Of a DNA stretch of 64,000 nucleotides, positions 24,901 through 37,895 are shown in pieces. The stretch lies in the NCBI GenBank assembly GCA_036583965.1, contig JAZBQD010000027.1, positions 21,875,001 through 21,939,000 of the forward strand. The letters run 5' to 3'. The notes beneath the pieces are model-generated. The model ran no database searches. It saw only the letters and a program-made list of their open reading frames with translations, and was not told the DNA's origin. The number at the start of each line of letters is the position of its first letter. Position 1 is the first letter of the stretch. Source of the stretch: Prunella strophiata (Eukaryota > Chordata > Aves > Passeriformes > Prunellidae). The position numbers and the translations under genes were made by a program.

Positions 24901-27900
24901 TGATCTGGTCAGGGACACTGAAACAGCTTTCCTTGCACCTTCCCTCCTCCTCAGTACTTGAAGCACAGAAAGTCCCTTGTATTCAAACTAAGCTTTATGA
25001 TAATTAAAATTTAAACAGCTAGACAAATGCAAAATTTCAATTCCACATTTAAAAAGAAAAACATGATTGTCATGTACAGACAATTAACAACTAAATACTT
25101 CAGTTCCTATGGGAAAATTACCTTGAATGCATTGTACTCAACCAGCATTTCTGTTTCTCTGCACTTTAGTGTGTTGGTCATAAAACCTCTACAAGAGAGG
25201 ATACAGGTGCTATAGATGATTGCCTGTATAGACAGGAATAGGCAGGCAGCCTGCACATTATATTTATTGGCTTGGCTGTTTATCCTTTAGGCTAAGGTCG
25301 TATGCATTAACCTAGCCACTTCCTAGGTTTATTTTAAAAGGAAAAATAAAACACACGCCTAGAAATGCTAAAATTTAAATGATTCCAGGTGTGGTGTTCA
25401 GTGGTCGGTCAGTTAGGCCCTTGTTAGATCTTTTGTAAAAGATTTAATTTGTTCTGCTTCTGTGAGGCATTGGTGGCTGAGCTGTCTGCAGGAGAAGTGC
25501 AGCTCTGAAATGGATGAGAGCTGCACAACTGAGAAAGTGACTTCACATGGCACTGGTACAACACATGTTGAGCCTGCTGCATCTCTTTTCACCTGCTCTT
25601 CTCAGGAGCAGCTCTGGCTCTGAGAGGGAGGGTGAACCAGGGGACTGGAGCAGGGGCTGGAGTCAACAAAGGCACCAGCAAGGGACACAGGCTAGGTCAT
25701 GCTGAGAGGAGAGCACTGCAAAGCCCTGGAGGACAGGGCAGGCACATGAAGGAGCAAAAAAGGGTATGTTAGAGAAGAGCTATAAGGAACATGAAGCAAA
25801 TCAGGGCAAGCCACACCTCCTTTCATTTCCCTGAGCCTCCTTGGTAGTGCTCAGCTGTGTGACAATGATGGCTCAGCAACAGCAACCACTTGGTAGAGGG
25901 CTGCAGTGTGAAAGCAGAGCAAGAAACCAGAGGAGCCTGCTCATACTAGGGGAGTGGAATGGGTAGAAACCTGAGTTTCTACCAATTCTTGAGTTATTTA
26001 CAGTAGAAAGGTAGGTGCTTTCCAGATGAACTCATAGGAAAAAAATGTAGGAATTAAGTGAAAAAATTGGAATCAACATATTTGAAAGGATTGGAAATTG
26101 CAGTACATATTGATAGATTTTTTAATGGCTATTTCATTAATTTGTTTATGCAGGCGTGGACTAGACATTTAGAGGTTATTTAACACCAGTAAATTATACT
26201 GTATACAGCTAACCTCATACTGCATATGTGGGGAGTAGGTTGGCAAACAGTACATAGTTCCAGTCTTCTGTCTGTGTTGTTTGCTCAGAGACAGCTTCTA
26301 ATTGGTTGTGTTAAGCATCAGTTGTATAAGAATCATCACACAAGAAAAGCTGCACCTGAATGTTGTAGAAAGAGAGAGAGTGGGACATGGAAAAGATCAC
26401 AGGAAAAAAGATCACAGGAAAGAGCAAGCATTTTAGAGAAGGCAAAATCATGGGGTCCACAACAGCATGAATGATAGTGACATTTTAGTTTCTTTGAATA
26501 AATGGCTTTTAGGCTAAGGCACTTGTATCAGTTTCCCCAGAGCTATATTAATTTTCCAGTTCTGTCACCAGCTTCCAATGTACTTTTGCAAACCACTTAC
26601 TCTTTGAGAATATATAAAATATATGTTACTGGTTTCTAGAAATAAAAATGTGATCATCAGAGTCCTCTCCTCCCAAGTCCAAACTCCATGGAAGTAAAGC
26701 TCTTTTTGAGATTTAAGTATTCTGAAAATTGCTGAGCACTGCCCAAGATCTATCCCTGTCTTCTCCTCTGGTGCCTGGGGCCATCTCTTTCCACACAGCT
26801 CACAGCAACATGAGGACAGTGCTTATAAACTGGTTTGCTACTTTCACTGTGGTGGACAGAGCCTCCTCACAGATATCCTCTAAACAAAAAGGTTGAAAAC
26901 AAGTTGCATTTCCTTTGGTGTGGCTAAGCCATATAGCATAAACAGACCTCATTTACGTCTGCTTTTCATTTATCCCTAGGGAAAATACTGCCAGGTTATA
27001 TTTAGCATGCTGAACCAGTCACGAGAAGAGGCACTGGGCGGGGCTCGTGGTTTTCTCAAGCAATCTGCTGATCATGCCATCTTGGATAACTCATTAATTC
27101 CCTGTGTAGTGCAATGGCTTTGGGTTTGCTTCTATTTAGAGGTCAGTAGAACTCCTTTTCTCTGTTCCCCAAGAGAGAAAAGCCTACCTAGCATGACTCC
27201 CAGACTCAGCCAGGACAAAGTGTGCCTGGCAGGGCTTTTGTTCCCACCTCGCAGGCCAGAGCTCCTGCACAGCCAGATCTTCAGACAAAGAAGATCAAAA
27301 GTTTGGCACAAGCTCTTTCCCTTTTTAAGTTCTCTCCAGCACACCCAGACAAGCACACAGGGAACAGACACATGGTCTGTCCCCAGGCAGTGCAGCAGGA
27401 CTTGCCCATGGGCAAGGGAGCTACAGGAGAGGCACAGTGACATCAGGTGACCCTTCCAGGGTGAGGTGGCTCAAAGGGCACCCACAGCAGCACTTACAAG
27501 CCAAATTTATTCAGGAGCCCTTAATGCCATTATTTAAATGTAGAGCCAATGCCAAAAAAAGGCCTGGGAATGCATCCCATACTCTGGGGTTCCTCAGGCT
27601 CTCAACCCTCTAACAGGGGATTCCTCACTGTTTATATCAGCAGAGCAGATGGGCCATCATTGCTATAGTTTAAGGGATTCACCTGTAAAACCAAAACAAA
27701 GCCTGTTAAGGGATTAGAGAACTTCAAGAACAGAGAAAAGAGCAGCTGTTTCCCCGTGTAGGTCAAGATGAGAAACAGATTTTTACTTTCAGGAAATGAG
27801 TTTAATTTCTAAATACCAAGGAAAAGTATGAATCCTTTTCTGACCAAAAGCAAGGCTAAATATCTTTCTGATGTGGTAGACATGCCAATTGGTACAGGTA

Positions 27901-29825
27901 GTCTTAGTAATCAGTATAGGGCCATCTTAATTTTCTTTCTTGGAGCAAAAAAGAACTTAATTATCTGTAGTTGAGATGGAATTTCTTGAAATAGAGATCA
28001 ATAACTACTACACAAATAGGGGAAAAAAAAATCAGTCTAGGAGAATGGGTTGAAATAGTGAGATACATCATGAAATGTGATTAATGAAACCAAGGGAAAT
28101 ATAAAATAACATGTTTCCCTGGAAATGGACTGTAAGTGCACAATGTCTGCACAATATTGTACATCTGCAGTTCTCTGTCCTGCCACCTAATATCCAAATT
28201 GTCTGCCAGTATAAACACAGCTGCTAAATGTCTTCTACAACTGCAAAAATAACAAATCTCCACTTTTCTCCCAGCTATTGAAGTATATTTTTACAGAGAC
28301 AAATGCAATGTTTACCCTTGTTCAACAGGAGAAAATGCCAATGCCCAGCATATATGTCTTATTAACACACATTGAGAGTCAAATATCATAGCTCAGAGAA
28401 ATGGGATGGCTGTTTTCTAATATCCTGAGATGAGCTGAGATTTAATGCTTTTGGCCTGAACAGTTTCTCATCTGGTTTCTGCACTAGACATATGCCTACC
28501 CCTCAGTCTAAAATCACCATTTTAGGGGGTTTTGACCATCACTACAACAGAATCTGGCAGGATTGTGAAGGAAGGATGAGAAATCTTCTTTTGTAAACTC
28601 TGCTTTCCACATTGTGGATTGGCCTGCAGACTCTGCTGGGGAAGAGCTGTGCTCAGCTTCTCCCCAGCCTGGAGACATAGGTCTGCAGCAGCTGGGGGCG
28701 TGGGAGACTCTAAGTAACAATTTTCATGTTCTAATGCTAGCCTGGACTGCAAGAAGTAATTTAAGATAATTTACTAGGTTGCATTTACTGAAACAACTTC
28801 CTTTTCAGAAAATCTAACTAAGGAAAACCCAAGAAAAAGGGAAAATGATAGTCAGGATTTTCAAACTGTATTCTGCTTGAACTTTGCATAGATGAAGAGA
28901 GCAAAAATGAGAGAAAAAAGAATGAGAGAAAAAAGAAAGAAATAAGGCTCTATAAACCTAGGAAGGGTACCAATCCATTTATACACTTCCTGGAATGCTT
29001 AGAACATTTAGTCTGACTGGCCACAAGAAACCACTTCTGTTGTGCAAAAGGTTTCACACATGAACTGAAGCCAAAAGTTCTTTCATGGCACTGTGGGAAG
29101 AAAAAACCATTACTGTACAGTTTGGTGAAGTACAGACAGAAATTGGTCTGTAGGCCTGCCTGGTAAAACTTTATGAAAACACTGTCACTCCCCTCAGCCT
29201 CCTTCAAATCATAGGCTTGAAATTTACCTCTTCTGTTACAAGAACAGAAAACTGGCACCTAATCATGATTAGGCAAGTAAGCAAAGTACTACTGCTACTC
29301 TTGATTAGCTAAAAACTATGAACACACTTGTTTTTTGGCAGTTTGTCTCCCAACCTATATTCCACTTTTGTCTTATTCATCTGTTACAACCATCAGCTGG
29401 CATTCTGTGGGGCAAGGAATATGCTTTTCTCTAGGCATGTACCTGAACTAGCTTCAGTCCACTTTCCCCCTGGCTGCAATAGAAATGCCAAGGCCATTAA
29501 CCAAATCATAAATGTGAAGGTTATAATTTTTATCCTGCAAGAAAGCAAGATAGATCATAAATTGTATTAAAATGATACAAAAAAATTACATAAGCAATCA
29601 TTAAAGACAAATTAGGAAGATTCAGTTGCTCAAACCATCATGATAAGGAGTAGGATACAACTTTAGTCCTTTGTTTGAAGTTCCAGTTGTCTTTCTCTAT
29701 TTAAATGATTTTCTTCCAGATATTTAATTGCAGATGTTCCCAATCTATTACTCTGCCAGGGAGAACACAGTTTTTGGATATTACTTTGCCAATGATCCCC
29801 TGTGATCTGGAGTTGTGCTTGACAG
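21913..29825. other. long non-coding stretch
   Basis: Nearly 8 kb with no recognised gene or interspersed repeat. 22890-23110 is strongly AT-rich. 25400-25950 and 26990-27480 are richer in G and C and give longer chance reading frames. A GC-box motif GGGCGGGGC lies near 27038. A 15-bp unit AATGAGAGAAAAAAG is duplicated in tandem at 28906-28935. Confidence 0.5.
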
Positions 29826-29908
29826 AGTTCAAAGCTGTGATGTGGATCAGACTAGTTATGTTGGGGAGAGGGGAGGTCTGAGACCTCTACAAATAATCTT
29901 TACAGCAG
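29826..29908 (+). other. candidate internal exon (unverified)
   Basis: An acceptor (GTTGTGCTTGACAG) and an excellent donor (ACAGCAG followed by GTAAGTA) enclose 83 bases. Only one frame is open: one incoming base, then 27 codons including SCDVDQTSYVGERGG, and one base left over. I do not recognise the peptide. The donor is among the best in the window. No partner exon in matching phase was found close by on the plus strand. Confidence 0.18.
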
Positions 29909-32659
29909 GTAAGTATTTCTGCACCCTTGCTCCTGGATCTTGGAGTACTCTCTTTGACCATTAGAAGAAAACAAACTGAAGTGGAAATCCAGACTTTCTC
30001 GCTGTCAGACTGCAAAACAGAGTTGGATCTACAAACCCAGCTCTCCGAAGCTAGTTAGGTACGGTTTGAGCTCCAAGTCTTTGTATTTCTGTTGAATAGC
30101 TTCACATTTTAAGTAAAGGCTAGAGCTGAAACAAACAGTTGCTCCAGCTGAGAGGCTGTGTTTGCATGCTGCTCCATCCTCTGGGCTGGCCCTGAGGAGC
30201 AGAGCTCAGCAAGCACACAGCACTGCTCTTCCCAGGCAGCATGGCCTGGGATGCTGCCTCATGGGGGTGGGATAAGGTCACAGTGCTAGGTACAGCTGTC
30301 AGTTGTACTGCAGTAAAAGCAGGCTAATGCCTTTAAAGTCTGTGGATTTATTCTATCCCACAGTTATTCTGGCATAAATCACAACAGCCATTTGACTACA
30401 GCAGCAATATGGGAAGAGGTGGGCACAAAATATAATGAGGAACAGACATGCTGAAGAAAGTGCCTGATGTTGTGCCCCAAAGGGAGGCAGGAGAGCACAG
30501 GAGATAAACAATGCAGAGCTGAGAGTCCTCTTTGGACATTCTGCCTGGAAAAGCAACAGTTGAGAAGTGGTCAAGTACCAATAAAGAAATACAATTGTTC
30601 TCTCATGGATTTTACATCCATATCACATCACGAAAGAAGTGGGGAGGGTTGTCAGTCTCATTTATATTTCCCTTATTCACTCTGCTTTTAAAAAACCCAC
30701 AAGTTTCCCACGTTTATGAATCTGCTAAAACACATGGCATTTCACAGAAATAGACAAACATGATGGCAAACTCTGGATGGTAACCAAGAATGCTTGGACA
30801 AGGGACGCCGGTCACTGGGAAGGCACCGGGTACTGTGAAAAGCCCTTGGATGGTGCAGAGGGAGAGCTTGCCAAATGCAATAGGAAAAAATTAAATGGCC
30901 TGATCATTACAAGAGATCAGTGTGTGCAATTCCCAGCCACTTCCATGTGAGTTGCTCATAGGTACTGTCCTGTGATGGTTGGACCTGAGGGATTCTAAAG
31001 AGCCATGAACAGAAAACCAAAGCCCAGACCTAACTCTATACCCCTTGTAAGGCTACAGGAGAAAAACAAAACAAAATAAAATAGTAGAAACAATTTTCAA
31101 CAAAACTGTCCTCTTCCCACCTTAACAACATCATTCATGTTGCCAACAAAACAAATCCAAGTGATCACCACAAACACACACCTCTCAGGAAGTCTGCCCT
31201 CACTGCTGGCTTCAAACATTTGCTGGGTTTTTACAGTGCTGAAATTATTCCTGCATCAAATCATGGAATTACAGATGAGGCACCACCCTGTCTGTGGTTA
31301 CAGGCTGCACAGACAAAGCCTTGGAGAGAATGCTGGGTGCTTCCTCTGGTGAAGCAAGGGCTGAAGGGGGCTCCAGCTGTCCTGTGCCTCCCCAGCCCTT
31401 GCCAGGGATTTGCCCTCCTGCCTGGGAGTGCCCCAAACCCCAGGGCTGCTAGCCTGGGCAGCCAGCACATGCCAGGGATGTGCATGCAGCTCCTTCCTCT
31501 CCAGCCATCCTCACTGCAACCTGTCATCTTTTCCATGTAGCCTCACAACATTTGAAAGAACAAAACTGTGGGTAGGATACCTTTCATAATAATAAATAGG
31601 AGTAGCAGTGCTTTTGTGAATTTAGGTCAATGCATCACCCTTAGAGCGCATTATAAATTCATCAGAATCACAGCCTGAAGAAAATTTTATTCCCTGGCAC
31701 CAGCTGCTTTTAGCCATACCACAGATCTTTAGCAGAATTTAAACTCCAGATTAAGTATTGCTTGAGTTTAAATAAATTATAATATGTTATAATGAGAAAG
31801 CTAGACTCTGACTGGTATAGATGGTTTCCCTGTTTACCTCCTTTCTCACCTCAAATATTAACAAATGTATTCACTGCATTTTAACTGCACTGAACAACCA
31901 ATTCAGAAATGTATAATACTGAAGTACTAATTTAAGCAGCACCTTCACAGTACTTGACATAGGAATTAATAGAAATTGTAAACTAGGTACAGAATAAACA
32001 TATCAACTTAAAGGATTATGTGAATAGGAATAAATTCCCAAAGAATTAGCTACAGGGGGAAAGTAAATGCAAAACTGCAGCTTATATTAACATTTAATTA
32101 TATTTAAGATGCTTTTTTCCTTTTTTAAGGTTTGAAAATATCTCTCTAGTGATGGCTACCAAAAAGCTGCAACTCAACAATCCACTCTTGTGTTGTGTTC
32201 AGTAGCATCAGCTGCTTGTATACCCAGCATGTTATTTCTGGACAACTAACAGATGAGCCTATCATTTTAAACTATATTTAATAGGGAATGAAAATTTGCA
32301 TGAGCAGGTATTCAAAATGTAACTGTGATACTGTTACTGTAGCCAACTGAGAAACACAAGCCCAAATTTTACAGAAAAGAAAACAACAACTATCTTCTGT
32401 ACTGCTAAAAGAGGACAAGAGGACACATAAGGACATATAGTTTTGTGTTTGACCTATTTTGGTTGATTTAATTTTCAGATTTTGTAAGCCAAGCTCCAGT
32501 GAGTTCCTGAGGAAAAAATTCTAACTGGCATTTTACTGTGAGTCAAACCTCACACAAAAAGTGCTTTGTGAATCAAGATAACATTAGAAGCTGTCTAGCT
32601 GCACGTACCAAAGTACCAGTTTGGACAAATAAACAGAGCTGTAATGGACTTCTAGCAGC
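29909..32659. other. non-coding sequence
   Basis: Unique sequence without recognised repeats. The segment around 31630-31730, including GAGCGCATTATAAATTC, has the even composition and homeodomain-like ATTA cores often seen in conserved non-coding elements, but conservation cannot be judged from one sequence. Confidence 0.45.
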
Positions 32660-32850
32660 AATAATACTTTGCACTTCTGAACTATGTTTCAATTTGAGAT
32701 CCCTAAGTGTTTTGCAGTGTATGACAATTAAGTCTATCACTTGGAAACTTCAGTAGAAAACAACTGTCATAATTTTACTGATGAAGAAACTGAGGTATAG
32801 AGAGGTTGAATGACCTTCATAAGATCTTACAGCAAACAGGATGCCAGTGC
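32660..32850 (+). mobile_element. ancient MIR-like SINE fragment
   Basis: The stretch AATACTTTGCACTTCTGAAC, then GAGATCCCTAAGTGTTTTGC, then ATTTTACTGATGAAGAAACTG followed by AGGTATAGAGAGGTTGAATGACC closely follows the MIR-type SINE conserved across amniotes, with its GAAACTGAGGCACAGAGAGG core. Divergence is high, as expected for an insertion predating the bird-reptile split. Such copies are scarce in birds. The assignment is by memory of the consensus. Confidence 0.65.
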
Positions 32851-33405
32851 ACCATCAGAAATGCCAGGCAGCATTTTGGACCTCCTTCAAGGGCACTAAC
32901 TCCCATTTCCAAACAGCTTATCTGCTGTATGTTTGACTTGTATTTCACCAGCTTTGTGAACAATAGAATTCATCTCTTCATTTAGAGGTAGCTTATTTCC
33001 TGGTGCTGTTCTTACCAAGCTGACAGAATAGTAATTCTTTTAATGAAAGTGCAGACAGTTTGGGATATGACAGCAATCCAGATAAAGTCCACTTGGAGAT
33101 GGAATGAGTGCCTGAATTGCAATAGCACCACACTGCATATAGACATAGAATGACAAAATTGAGTCTAGTTAACATGGTTAGCAATCATCCATTTTAAGAG
33201 ATAACCCTAGAACTTTACCAGCAATATTGTCCTCAGAGCATGCACATAGCAGGGTCATGATAATCTTTTCTCTCCTAAGTTCTTCACTGTGAACAGACAT
33301 AGCAAGCTTTGAGTCTGACTGTTCTTTTCTAGTTACCACTGAACAGCTGTGTTATTTATTGCTTTCTTTCCATTCTCTGCTAAGAATGATGCAATTGCTT
33401 TGGTG

Positions 33406-33429
33406 TTTTTTTTTTTTTTTTTTTTTTTT
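33406..33429 (+). repeat. poly(T) run, T24
   Basis: Twenty-four consecutive T. Read on the minus strand it is an A run, but there is no recognisable retrocopy or SINE body next to it. Confidence 0.95.
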
Positions 33430-35231
33430 CTGAAAAATATAAGTAATGGAGGATTTCTCCAAATGCCTCTTTTTTTTTAGTTAGACTTTACACTGATGCA
33501 TCAACACTTGCAGTTAGAATAACCCAGCCCTTCTTTGAGGCACTAATAAAAGCAAGAGGCAGTGGCATTAGATTTTGCAGTGCTGAACATTTTCACCTGC
33601 CTACACCTAGTTAGCTACCACTGAAATCTTCTTGGTATTTAACCCTGGACATCTAAGCTTCTGTCTGGCCAAGCAGTGGCACTGGTCTGTGTTAGTGCAT
33701 TGCTGCAAGGGTATATGCAGAGGCCCTGAGGGATTAGCACAGAAATGCCATGAAGCTGAACACTTTGCTAAGCCCCATCTGTGACCAGGGCTGTGCATCC
33801 ACTTCTGGATGTGGCAGCCCTGGGTGAAATTGAGGAACAGTGACAGGGAGGGGAGGGATGGAGTTCAAGGCTCAGGCAGTAACAGCACAGAATGCTCAGT
33901 TATACCTGTCACACCACCAGACAAGGGAGGATGTTGCCATATCAGTAGGGTTTCTTTAACATTAAACCTGAATCACTGCTAGCATGGTTATCTGGCAATA
34001 TGTGAGGGACTTCCTCATGGTCTGGATGTAACCAGTTATTTTGGGGGAATGAAAGAGGTTCAGATTTGGTAATCCCCACTACAAAACCCCCTATGCATCT
34101 TATGCTACTCTATGGTAGATGTATTCCCTACAGTCAGAGAAGGAGGTTCAGGAATTACCTCTATGCATTTCCCATATATCTGTCAGTTTGCATATGGAAG
34201 CACTCAGGAAGAAACAGTTAAAGGGCTAATAGCAGTTACAGTGCTAACCCAGTTGGGTCATGGTTGGGTAGGGTAAGGATGGCTAAGACTATCACAGCTA
34301 TAGAGCATAAAAATATTTTCATAATTTCTAAAATTGGTGTCTTGCTACTTAAAAACACTCTAGTTTTTCAAAGAAAATTCAACAGTATTCAACACATTTC
34401 ACAATATAACAGTATTAAATACATTTAGCTTTCTTCCTTCCCCTATTCTATAGAGGTACAATTTCTTTCCAAATCCTTGGACAGATAATTGATATAATGC
34501 ATGAAGCCAGTCCATGCAGTGGTCACTGTATCATACAGATCTGATACATTAGAGGTTATCTTTTTTCATGCATTTATGATTCTGATCTGATAGCTTTATA
34601 TTTGCATGCTGTTGTTTTGTCTTTGCTTGAAAAACAATTGAATTTTAGATTCATAAAATAACAGAGACTATGCAAAAACCTATGTGATGATGGCTAGCTA
34701 CATCTTAAAATTCTTTAGCCTGAAAGCCAGGCGAGAATCTGAAGGGAAGTGTTAAAGCAACCTGACAGAAATCCCCTGCAGTGCTTAAGAAAAAAACCTC
34801 AGCTCTCCCTCCTCCCAGCTAAACCCTGAAACAAGGTCAATGCACTAAAAGGCTCTGGAAGTAATTTTTTTATAAATAAATATCCTGGGGAATTAGTGCA
34901 GCAAGTGCCACAGTCATGCCTCTAAAATAAAGGTAGCTATGACTGTGTAAGCATTTCCTTTACGTGCTAGGGATGGCACACATCAGTCAAGGTGAGATTA
35001 AATGCATCTCTGACTACATGCTACAGAAGAAGCAATTCTTTTTCCTCAGGAAGAAAACTTTGATCATAACCTTGAATCAGCAAGTTGTTTAAGTCCATGC
35101 CTGGTGTTAGGTCTGTGAACAATCTTTGATATGCTGGAGTCACAGACCCCTGAAAGGACACTTGTGGCTCTGACAAGTAAAATGCAGGAGCAAATGCAGA
35201 AGTTCCCAAATATGAAATTTGCTGAGTTTCT

Positions 35232-35263
35232 AACTCAGCAATATTCCCAAATATTGCTGAGTT
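35232..35263. repeat. perfect 14-bp inverted repeat with 4-base loop
   Basis: AACTCAGCAATATT, loop CCCA, then its exact reverse complement. A third related copy, TTTGCTGAGTTT, lies directly to the left. The hairpin is too AT-rich and has no T tract typical of a terminator, and there is no bacterial context. The arrangement fits a local template-switch mutation. Confidence 0.9.
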
Positions 35264-37877
35264 TCCAAAGCTTGGGTGGCTACTCCACTGACCAGATTCT
35301 GACACCCTGATAGTCACCTCTGATTGAGTCCTGCCTATCATGGCCTTTTTTACCCATCTGATCTGTTCAGATACTGCATTACGGCACAGCAGTAATTAGT
35401 TTTTCTTTAAAAGGGATCAAAAGTTCCAAACTCCCACGACTGCAATCAATGGCAACCATTTCCCTCATCAACAGGGCATGAATTATACAAATATTCACTG
35501 TAAATCTAAGTAAGGAAACTGAAGAAGGTGAAAAAATTACATTTGGCAAGGACACCATAATTTGGGAATTTACATATTATTTGGTGACATTGATGGGACA
35601 CTTTGCCCTAGCTTGGATCAGTTTTTTGAAAATTATTTTAGCTCTTCCTCCTTCCACTTTAATTTTATCCAGAAAGCTTCTCTTTCACTTGCTGAAAGGA
35701 GAAAAATATGGAAGAAGGGGGATCATTCAATCACAAATCCTCTTATCTTCACTGCATCTGTGATGTTGTTCCCTAAGCAGTAGTAATCTCCTACATTCAG
35801 GAAACCTGTGCATGTTTCTCACAGGAAAAGCACAACATCTGAGCCAGTGTGAACACAGCAGTCAAGGACTGGAAGAAATAAAAGAAATTAAAACCCAAGC
35901 TAAATAATACTCCAAACAAAAACCTTCTTCTTCGTCATGATATCAAGTAGCAGCCATTTAAATGAAGAAGATATTTATGCTTTCCTCTTTTTGAGGAAAT
36001 TTCCTAAGGTTTAAAATGCAGATAAAAGGCTTACAATTCTATGTTGGCACAGCCTGATTTTCAGTTGTGCTTATCACTGCCTGCCATGCAGCTGGCTTGC
36101 TTTCTTTCTTTGAAAGTTTGAGGTTCTTTACACAGAAATTATGTTTTCAAAACATAGTTTAGAATCCTGATGTTATAATCGTTTTCAGAGCCACTATGTA
36201 CATTACTAATTGTGTACATGAGTCCCTTCACTGACTCCACTGAACATGCTGAGACTACCAGCTACCAAAACATCATTATAAATTATAAGGTGAGGAGAGT
36301 GGGGCCAGCTTTATATTTCTGACTTGGTGAAGGTATTGATAGCTTGTAGTGAGTGGAAATTCTTGTAAAAAATGAGGTTGGAAAGTGTTCTTTTTCCTGA
36401 ACTGTTAAAATGATAAATACTAAATAAACAGCTGCAAGTGAAATGGCTCCCTGCTGTCCAACAACTACTTTTCTAAACACCTAAGAAAGTATTCATAAAT
36501 AGAGCCAAGTTTAGGTCTGATATCCAAAGTAAATAGGGTACACACAATGTACTGGTCACTTCATAGTTTTTCTAATGTATTCTTTTAAATTGCAAGCAGG
36601 AAGACCTCTAATATTCCACAGCTCCCAGTTCAGAAAATATTTGCCTGGATATTTTAACTGGACATGACTGAAACCCTGAAAATTACTATAAGTAGGACAC
36701 AATCAGCAAAATACTTAGCCAAGAAGGAAATGTATATGCATAAGGAGATATGCTCCACTTTTATATCTCACAGAGAGAAGAATAAACTCCCATCTGAATG
36801 CTGCCTTTTCATAGTAACCCAAACATGTTGGGAGCTGAGTTATGAACTAATACAGATTTCAAATACTGAAAGAGTGAAGAGTGGCTGAGGAAAAATGAAA
36901 CATAGATGCATTTGGCCAATTTAAAATGTACAAGCAAGGACTGCAAGTCATTTAAATATATACAACCCCTCTCTTATCTTGAATGTGATCATAACTGTCG
37001 CCAGTGAGTAGACAAGAAACTGCTTGGCACTCTGTTCCTGTTAACTCCTTCGAGGAGCAAACATAGTTCCCATTACAAAACTTGTGGGATTCTTTCCTTT
37101 ACAGAATAATGTAAACAAACATTTTCTTATTTAATCTGTTTAATTAAGTGTTGTTTACTACCGGTTTCTGAAGCACTTCAGATAATAAAGCCTAAATCCT
37201 TGATCCTAGTGGGAATTTTAAGTGCAAGGTTTTTTTTTTTAAAAGTACTGTTACCCATTAAATGTTTTTACTATGGCTTTAGGAATTTTAAGAAAGTCTC
37301 ATAATTTTTAATGTCTTGATTTCTATGTCTTAAAAGGGAAGTAATTTTTTGACCTATGTTAACTGTTTCAAACTCTTTTAATGGAATATGCAATCAATAC
37401 ATTAATAACATCCCATGCATTAGCTCTGAATATGGCAGAAGGTTAAAAGGGGCACAGGTTTTCCATTAAGCCTTTTTAATTTTTTCCTTTTCAGGATTTT
37501 CCTGAATCTCAGAGTGGGTAGATCCAGTCCTAGATCTACTACTCCAGTCTGGGGAATGATGCCACAAAAGCATTTGTAACCCCTTAAATATCACATGGAA
37601 TATACTTTTTAAATTCCTGTACATTGTCCCTCACTCCCATCTCAGAAATTTATGCCATGTATGACAAGGGTCTCAGTCTGCAGGAGAGAGGCTGCAGATG
37701 GGGCATGGGAGTCTGGCAAGGCATCAGGAACTTTTTGCAGAACTGGAAAGGTACTAAATTCTGGTTTAGGCTATTTTTGAAACTTTTTTTTTTTTAATAA
37801 TGTACAGCATTTCCATAAATGTTATCTCATCCTTCTCTGAGCAGTTTCATTATGAAGTCTATTTTCTTTTCTTTTTC

Positions 37878-37895
37878 TTTTTTTTTTTTTTTTTT
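37878..37895 (+). repeat. poly(T) run, T18
   Basis: Eighteen T preceded by CTTTTCTTTTTC and followed by AG. It mimics a very strong splice acceptor but no paired donor with an open frame was found. Confidence 0.9.

Noticed and set aside
27007..27450. 147-codon plus-strand open frame beside a GC box
   Set aside because: Overlapping long frames on both strands and no recognisable domain; a single GGGCGGGGC motif does not make a promoter.
34970..34990. 21-base plus-strand micro-exon between good splice signals
   Set aside because: Seven codons are far too few to judge, and splice-like pairs at this spacing are common by chance.
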